From NCBI GenBank assembly GCA_943327755.2, contig CALPYF020000074.1, forward strand, positions 1 to 11,021: a stretch of 11,021 nucleotides of DNA. Reading direction: 5' to 3'. Of this stretch, positions 5,880 to 11,021 are shown one piece after another. The notes beneath the pieces are model-generated. The model searched no databases and had not been told where the DNA came from. It saw only the letters and a program-made list of their open reading frames with translations. Numbering within the stretch: the stretch's first letter is position 1; every line of letters begins with the position of its first letter. A program made the position numbers and the translations under genes. The DNA is from Deinococcus hopiensis KR-140. Lineage in GTDB: Bacteria > Deinococcota > Deinococci > Deinococcales > Deinococcaceae.

Positions 5880-6264
5880 TGCGAATGGTGATGGTCACGT
5901 GGTGGTCCAGCAGGCGGTAGTACGCCACCCGCCCGTCTTTGCGAAAAGTCACCACCCGCCCGGTGCGCAGCAGGCGCAACTGGTGGCTGACCGCACTCTC
6001 GCTGATCCCCACCACGGCCGCCAGATCGCAGACACAGAGCTCCGTGGTCGCCAGGGCCGAGAGAATCTTGAGCCGGGTGGGGTCCGCCATCAGTTTGAGA
6101 AACGAGGTCGCATGGTCGACGCACGGCTCGTCCGGCAAGTGGGTGCGGGCGAGCGTCACCGCGTCTGGATGCAGACAAGTCACTTCACACACATCATTTT
6201 GAGAGGCGGTTCTCACGGCCTGAGTGTAGAGTTTGGCTTCTGCCGTCACTGTCATGTCCTCCAC
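5854..6264 (-). CDS. cadC: CadC/SmtB-type ArsR-family metal-sensing repressor
   Basis: 136 aa winged-helix repressor that releases DNA when Cd, Pb or Zn binds. Both classical metal sites are complete. The alpha3N site has Cys26 and Cys30 (DVCEVTC) plus Cys77 and Cys79 (ELCVCDLA). The alpha5 site has Asp120, His122, His133 and Glu136 (DHHV...LDHARE). All spacings equal those of staphylococcal CadC. The recognition helix is SESAVSHQLRLLR (about 88-100). GTG 6264 with GAGG 5 nt upstream is preferred; ATG 6255 has GGAGG only 2 nt away. It begins 7 nt after the ZIP stop, so it is co-transcribed with the efflux genes and probably autoregulates through the dyad at 9497-9510. Confidence 0.92.
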   Translation of the reverse strand: MEDMTVTAEAKLYTQAVRTASQNDVCEVTCLHPDAVTLARTHLPDEPCVDHATSFLKLMADPTRLKILSALATTELCVCDLAAVVGISESAVSHQLRLLRTGRVVTFRKDGRVAYYRLLDHHVTITIRNALDHARE

Positions 6265-6271
6265 CAGCGCC

Positions 6272-7003
6272 TCAAGTCAGCAGTTCCAGCAGGTACAGCG
6301 CCACGAAGCCCGCGAAGAATGCCGAGGTGATCAGCGGCGTTTCTTTCACTTCATGGGCCTCGGTGAGCAACTCTTCAGTGACCAGGAACAGCAGCGCCGC
6401 TGCGCCGAAGGACAGGACGATTTCCAGGGCCAGGCCCGTGAGCCCCTGGAGCAGGGTGCCGCCCAGGAGTGCGCCCACGGTTACCAGCAGGCTCAATCCG
6501 CCGACGGTGCCGATCACCCGGCCCTTTGACGTGCCGTCCTGCACGAGACTGGACGCGACCGAGACACCCAGGAACAGCAGTTCCAGCGTCAAGGCCACCA
6601 CCAACAGCGTCCCCACGCGCGCGCCCGCCGCGAAGCCCACACCGATCAAAAGACCGTCGAGCAGCACGTCAATGCCCACCGCCACGATCAACCCTAGATT
6701 TCCGGCGCGCACAGACGAATCGCTCGCCCCTGCCTCCAGCCGTTCGGCCCATTGCCGCACAAGCAGCATCACCGCCACGCCCAGTGCGAAGCCGATCACG
6801 ACGCCCAGCGGCTGATGCCCCGCCGTGATTTCGGGCAGCAGTTCCCCGGCCACCACGGCGAAGACCACCCCGGCCGCGAAGTGCTGCACGAAACTGCGGG
6901 TGCGTTCGGCCGGCGCGCGGTACGCGGCCACCACGCCGCCCACCACCGTGGCGGCCACTGGGATCAGGGTGAGCGTCAGGATCTGCGAGAGGGGCACGCT
7001 CAT
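6272..7003 (-). CDS. ZIP-family-like metal permease with altered metal-site residues
   Basis: 243 aa, almost entirely hydrophobic with about eight predicted membrane segments, the ZIP layout. HFAAGVVFAVVAGELLPE (41-58) fits the conserved ZIP helix 2. The usual HNxxEG of helix 4 appears as IDVLLDG (111-117) and the HExPE of helix 5 as LTLELLFLG, so the histidines are gone and Asp112, Asp116 and Glu141 remain. A charged TEELLTEAHEVKE follows the penultimate helix. ZIP proteins normally move Zn or related ions into the cytosol; here the gene lies inside an efflux operon, so direction and substrate are open. ATG overlaps the glutaredoxin-like stop (ATGA), indicating translational coupling. Confidence 0.8.
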   Translation of the reverse strand: MSVPLSQILTLTLIPVAATVVGGVVAAYRAPAERTRSFVQHFAAGVVFAVVAGELLPEITAGHQPLGVVIGFALGVAVMLLVRQWAERLEAGASDSSVRAGNLGLIVAVGIDVLLDGLLIGVGFAAGARVGTLLVVALTLELLFLGVSVASSLVQDGTSKGRVIGTVGGLSLLVTVGALLGGTLLQGLTGLALEIVLSFGAAALLFLVTEELLTEAHEVKETPLITSAFFAGFVALYLLELLT

Positions 7004-7248
7004 GCGCGCCCCAACAGCGACGCTAGAATGCGGGGCCGCTGATCACTGAACGGTCCATAAAACACCTGCTCTCCGATGATCGTCACCGGCGCGATCCGGA
7101 CGTTCGCGCGCCGCTGCATCTCGGCAAGGGCCACTGGATCGCCGCGCACATTTTTCTCGGTGAACGCGGCGCCCTCATGGTGAAGGAGGCGCTTGATGGC
7201 TTCACAGTCCGCGCACTGCGGCACCGTGTACAGGGTAATTTCTGGCAT
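7000..7248 (-). CDS. Glutaredoxin/NrdH-like small thiol protein
   Basis: 82 aa thioredoxin fold. MPEITLYTVPQCADCEAIKRLL gives the first strand and a CxxC active site (CADC, residues 12-15). IAPVTIIGEQVFYG carries the cis-proline strand, and the C-terminal helix is SDQRPRILASLL. Such proteins reduce disulfides or mixed thiols in the cytosol. ATG 7248 is 8 nt after the ATPase stop, with AAGG upstream; longer readings run into the ATPase gene. Between an efflux ATPase and a permease, a role in thiol repair or metal buffering under Cd stress is reasonable but inferred. It could equally be a dedicated NrdH-like redoxin. Confidence 0.85.
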   Translation of the reverse strand: MPEITLYTVPQCADCEAIKRLLHHEGAAFTEKNVRGDPVALAEMQRRANVRIAPVTIIGEQVFYGPFSDQRPRILASLLGRA

Positions 7249-7256
7249 GGCTGACC

Positions 7257-9482
<2,226 letters not shown>

Positions 9483-9488
9483 GGTCAT

Positions 9489-9510
9489 ACTATAGCTGAG
9501 CAAGGGCTCA
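9489..9510 (-). promoter_or_regulatory. Metal-operon promoter (-10 TATAGT) with overlapping dyad operator
   Basis: On the - strand TATAGT (9494-9489) lies 6 nt before ATG 9482, the spacing of leaderless Deinococcus promoters; no good -35 box is seen. Just upstream, TGAGC-cctt-GCTCA (9510-9497) is a perfect 5-bp dyad, and 8 of 11 bases match when the arms are extended into the flanking AT-rich sequence. Its place between the -35 and -10 regions is where ArsR/CadC-type repressors bind. Confidence 0.55.
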
Positions 9511-9556
9511 TATGTAGAAGGGTTCAGGAGTGAAGCGCCGTTGGCTGAACGCTCAT

Positions 9557-9576
9557 GGGCTCGGGTTGCCGAGCCC
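9557..9576 (+). promoter_or_regulatory. GC stem-loop upstream of the DUF2171 gene
   Basis: GGGCTCGG, loop GTTG, then CCGAGCCC: an 8-bp perfect stem ending 16 nt before the AGGAGG at 9593-9598. No T-run follows, so it is more likely a leader structure than a terminator. The promoter of this gene was not identified. Confidence 0.4.
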
Positions 9577-9604
9577 CCTACGCTTGAGTCTCAGGAGGTT
9601 CAAC

Positions 9605-9850
9605 ATGACAATGCAGAGTCAGATCAAGGAACATATGCCAGTGCTGTGCGCCGATGGCAATACCCACGGGCAGGTGGACCGGGTGGACGGCGACTACCTC
9701 AAGCTCACCAAAGATGCCCAGGGACAGCACCACTGGTTGCCGCTGAGCGCCGTAGACCATGTGGACGAGCATGTCCACCTGAATCTCAAGCACGATCAGG
9801 TCCAGCAGCAGTGGCTCAGCGAAGACCCCCATCCGGAGCACCGGGCGTAG
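9605..9850 (+). CDS. DUF2171 family small protein
   Basis: 81 aa. A strong AGGAGG (9593-9598) sits 6 nt before ATG 9605. The pattern MQSQIKEHMPV, DGNTHGQVDRVDGDYLKLT, GQHHWLPLSAVDHVDEHVHL is that of DUF2171, a small beta-rich, PRC-barrel-like domain frequent in Deinococcus; the function is unknown. It is acidic and His-rich (about a tenth His), which could allow metal binding, but this is inference. It diverges from the ATPase operon and is closed by a strong terminator, so it is a separate unit within the transposon cargo. Confidence 0.85.
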   Translation: MTMQSQIKEHMPVLCADGNTHGQVDRVDGDYLKLTKDAQGQHHWLPLSAVDHVDEHVHLNLKHDQVQQQWLSEDPHPEHRA

Positions 9851-9861
9851 GCCGACCCTGA

Positions 9862-9890
9862 CCGGCGCCCAATTGGGCGCCGGCCTTTTT
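9862..9890 (+). terminator. Rho-independent terminator after DUF2171
   Basis: A perfect 22-nt palindrome built on CCGGCGCCCAA (9862-9883) is followed by CCTTTTT (9884-9890), 11 nt after the DUF2171 stop. The T-run is on the + strand only. The recombinase gene ends at 9900 on the other strand, so the stem may also slow transcription from that side. Confidence 0.85.
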
Positions 9891-9899
9891 CTGGAATCA

Positions 9900-10757
9900 T
9901 CAGCAACGCCGCCGCCAGCGCCGCACTTCGTCGTCCGCGACGCCGTCACTGATCTCGGCATACCGCAGGGTGGTCTGGATGTGCTGGTGACCCAGCCGCT
10001 TGCGGATGGTCGCCAGACTCACGCCCCCATTGACCAACTCGGTGGCGTGGCTGTGCCGCAGTTGGTGGAGCGTGCAGGTCACCCCCGCCTGCTTGGTATA
10101 GCCCTGCCAGCGTTCCTGCACGCTCTGGTAGCGCACTGGTCCCCCCCGGCCATTGCGGGCCGCCTGAAAGAGCGGTCCGTGGGTGTAAGGAAGGGTCCGC
10201 ACGTACCGCTTGAGGGCGCTGACCAGTTTGGGATCGTCCAGCAGGACGGTGCGCTTCCGGTCGCCTTTGCCCAGCACGGTCAGGTGTTCGTCTCCTGGAG
10301 CCAGGTCGAGGTCGTGCAGGTGAAGGCCCAGGGCTTCGCCGATGCGAAGTCCGGTCTCGTACAGCAGTCGGAACAGCAGCGCGTCGCGCCGCTGAGCTGT
10401 GGGAATAGCGGCGAGAATGCGCTCGATGTCCGCGCGCCTCAGGCCTTTGGGATGGGGAGGGGGCAATCGGGGGCGCTCCAGGTGCACTGTCGGATCGCGG
10501 TCGAGCAGCTCATGCCTGATGGCCCACTGGGCAAACCGCTCGAAGCTGGTGTGCTTGCGGCTGCGGGTGGCGGCCGCCCAGGTGGGGTGAGCGGCGAGGT
10601 ACTGACCCAGATTCTGGGCATCCAGGACCTGCTCATGGATGGCCAGCCACGTCTGGAGATGGTTCAGATCCGCGCGGTATGCGCGGATCGTCTGCGGGCT
10701 CCGTTGAAGCTCAACGAGGAAGCGGGTGGCACAGATCTGGAAACGGGCCGCGTCCAT
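9900..10757 (-). CDS. Tyrosine recombinase, TnpI/XerD-like
   Basis: 285 aa. The N-terminal SAM-like core-binding domain spans about 1-98 (SPQTIRAYRADLNHLQTWL). The catalytic domain has Arg138 (ETGLRIGEAL), Lys164 (LGKGDRKR), His231 and Arg234 (LHQLRHSHATEL), His257 (RLGHQHIQTT) and the nucleophile Tyr266 (LRYAE). All six are present, so the enzyme should be active. Start at ATG 10757 with GGAGGAA about 4 nt upstream; the frame is open to 10862, but those 35 extra residues do not look like a recombinase. It diverges from tnpA across a 120-bp gap, as in TnpI-type Tn3 elements, where the enzyme resolves cointegrates. An unrelated integrase or Xer relative is the alternative. Confidence 0.9.
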   Translation of the reverse strand: MDAARFQICATRFLVELQRSPQTIRAYRADLNHLQTWLAIHEQVLDAQNLGQYLAAHPTWAAATRSRKHTSFERFAQWAIRHELLDRDPTVHLERPRLPPPHPKGLRRADIERILAAIPTAQRRDALLFRLLYETGLRIGEALGLHLHDLDLAPGDEHLTVLGKGDRKRTVLLDDPKLVSALKRYVRTLPYTHGPLFQAARNGRGGPVRYQSVQERWQGYTKQAGVTCTLHQLRHSHATELVNGGVSLATIRKRLGHQHIQTTLRYAEISDGVADDEVRRWRRRC

Positions 10758-10770
10758 GAAATTCCTCCAT

Positions 10771-10867
10771 CCTGCGATAAGTGTCAAACTCCCCCATGCC
10801 TCACCTCTGGGAAAGAAGCTATCCGCCTGCTGAGGAGCGTCTGTTTCCTGAGATAACGGCACTTACC
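10771..10867. promoter_or_regulatory. Candidate resolution (recombination) site between recombinase and tnpA
   Basis: The 120-bp gap holds repeated short motifs. CCTGCGATAA (10771-10780) and CCTGAGATAA (10847-10856) are direct repeats with one mismatch. GATAAGTGTC (10776-10785) is matched 8 of 10 in inverted orientation at 10858-10867. The last two units form GATAA-6 nt-TTACC (10852-10867), resembling a core with two arms and a 6-bp spacer. Position and repeats fit a TnpI-type site. Confidence 0.4.
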
Positions 10868-10877
10868 TCAGGATCCC

Positions 10878-11021
10878 ATGCCGGTTGAATTCCTCACTGA
10901 TGAACAAGCGGCGCGGTATGGCCAGTATCAGGGTGACCCCACCCCTGAGCAACTCACCCGCTCCTTCTACCTCGGTGAGCACGACCACGCCTTTCTCGCC
11001 CAGCGTCGGCGGCCCCACAAC
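10878..11021 (+). CDS. tnpA: Tn3-family transposase, N-terminal 48 codons (3' end outside window)
   Basis: The frame is open from ATG 10878 to the window edge; AGGA at 10869-10872 precedes it. MPVEFLTDEQAARYGQYQG followed by PTPEQLTRSFYLGEHDHAFLAQRR fits the N-terminal (DUF4158) region of Tn3-family transposases, which usually continue with an RLG.A.QL segment just beyond this point. The full protein of about 1000 aa carries out replicative transposition by acting on 38-bp ends like the one at 4124. Only the start is visible, so the family call rests on this motif together with the terminal repeat and the divergent recombinase. Confidence 0.75.
   Translation, partial: MPVEFLTDEQAARYGQYQGDPTPEQLTRSFYLGEHDHAFLAQRRRPHN

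Noticed and set aside
9873..10856. 327-residue open frame on the + strand opposite the recombinase
   Set aside because: Shadow frame; the - strand carries the complete tyrosine recombinase active site.

Overview
The window is high-GC bacterial DNA and most likely comes from a Deinococcus species, probably from an accessory replicon or genomic island. The main reasons are a NucS/EndoMS-type nuclease gene, a small DUF2171 protein of the type common in Deinococcus, and a promoter whose -10 box lies 6 nt before an ATG (the leaderless arrangement well known in Deinococcus). The genus is an inference.

Left part (1-2070): a tandem run of type IV pilin-like genes on the + strand. It starts with the 3' end of one pilin, followed by three complete paralogues with nearly identical N-terminal halves. 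Two junctions use overlapping TGATG stop/start codons. The third pilin is preceded, in the same frame and with no stop, by a 90-codon helical segment. A small secreted peptide gene and a palindromic terminator end the cluster.

Middle part (2090-4123): on the - strand, a nucS gene broken by a single TAA codon between its catalytic Asp and its catalytic Glu/Lys pair. On the + strand, an aerolysin-like (beta-pore-forming fold) protein, followed by a perfect 20-bp hairpin.

Right part (4124 to the window end): I interpret this as the left 6.9 kb of a Tn3-family transposon. It opens with a 38-bp terminal inverted repeat (GGGG...ACGCTAAG) at 4124-4161. At the right it contains a tyrosine recombinase (TnpI-like) diverging from the first 48 codons of a Tn3-family transposase that runs off the window. 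An 846-bp IS982-family element with a 5-bp target duplication sits 27 bp inside the transposon end. The cargo is a heavy-metal operon on the - strand: Zn/Cd/Pb P1B-ATPase, glutaredoxin-like protein, ZIP-like permease, CadC-type repressor and an exported hypothetical protein. A DUF2171 gene is divergent from it. A dyad overlapping the ATPase promoter is a good candidate operator for the CadC-type repressor, so the operon probably senses Cd/Pb/Zn and drives export from the cytosol.
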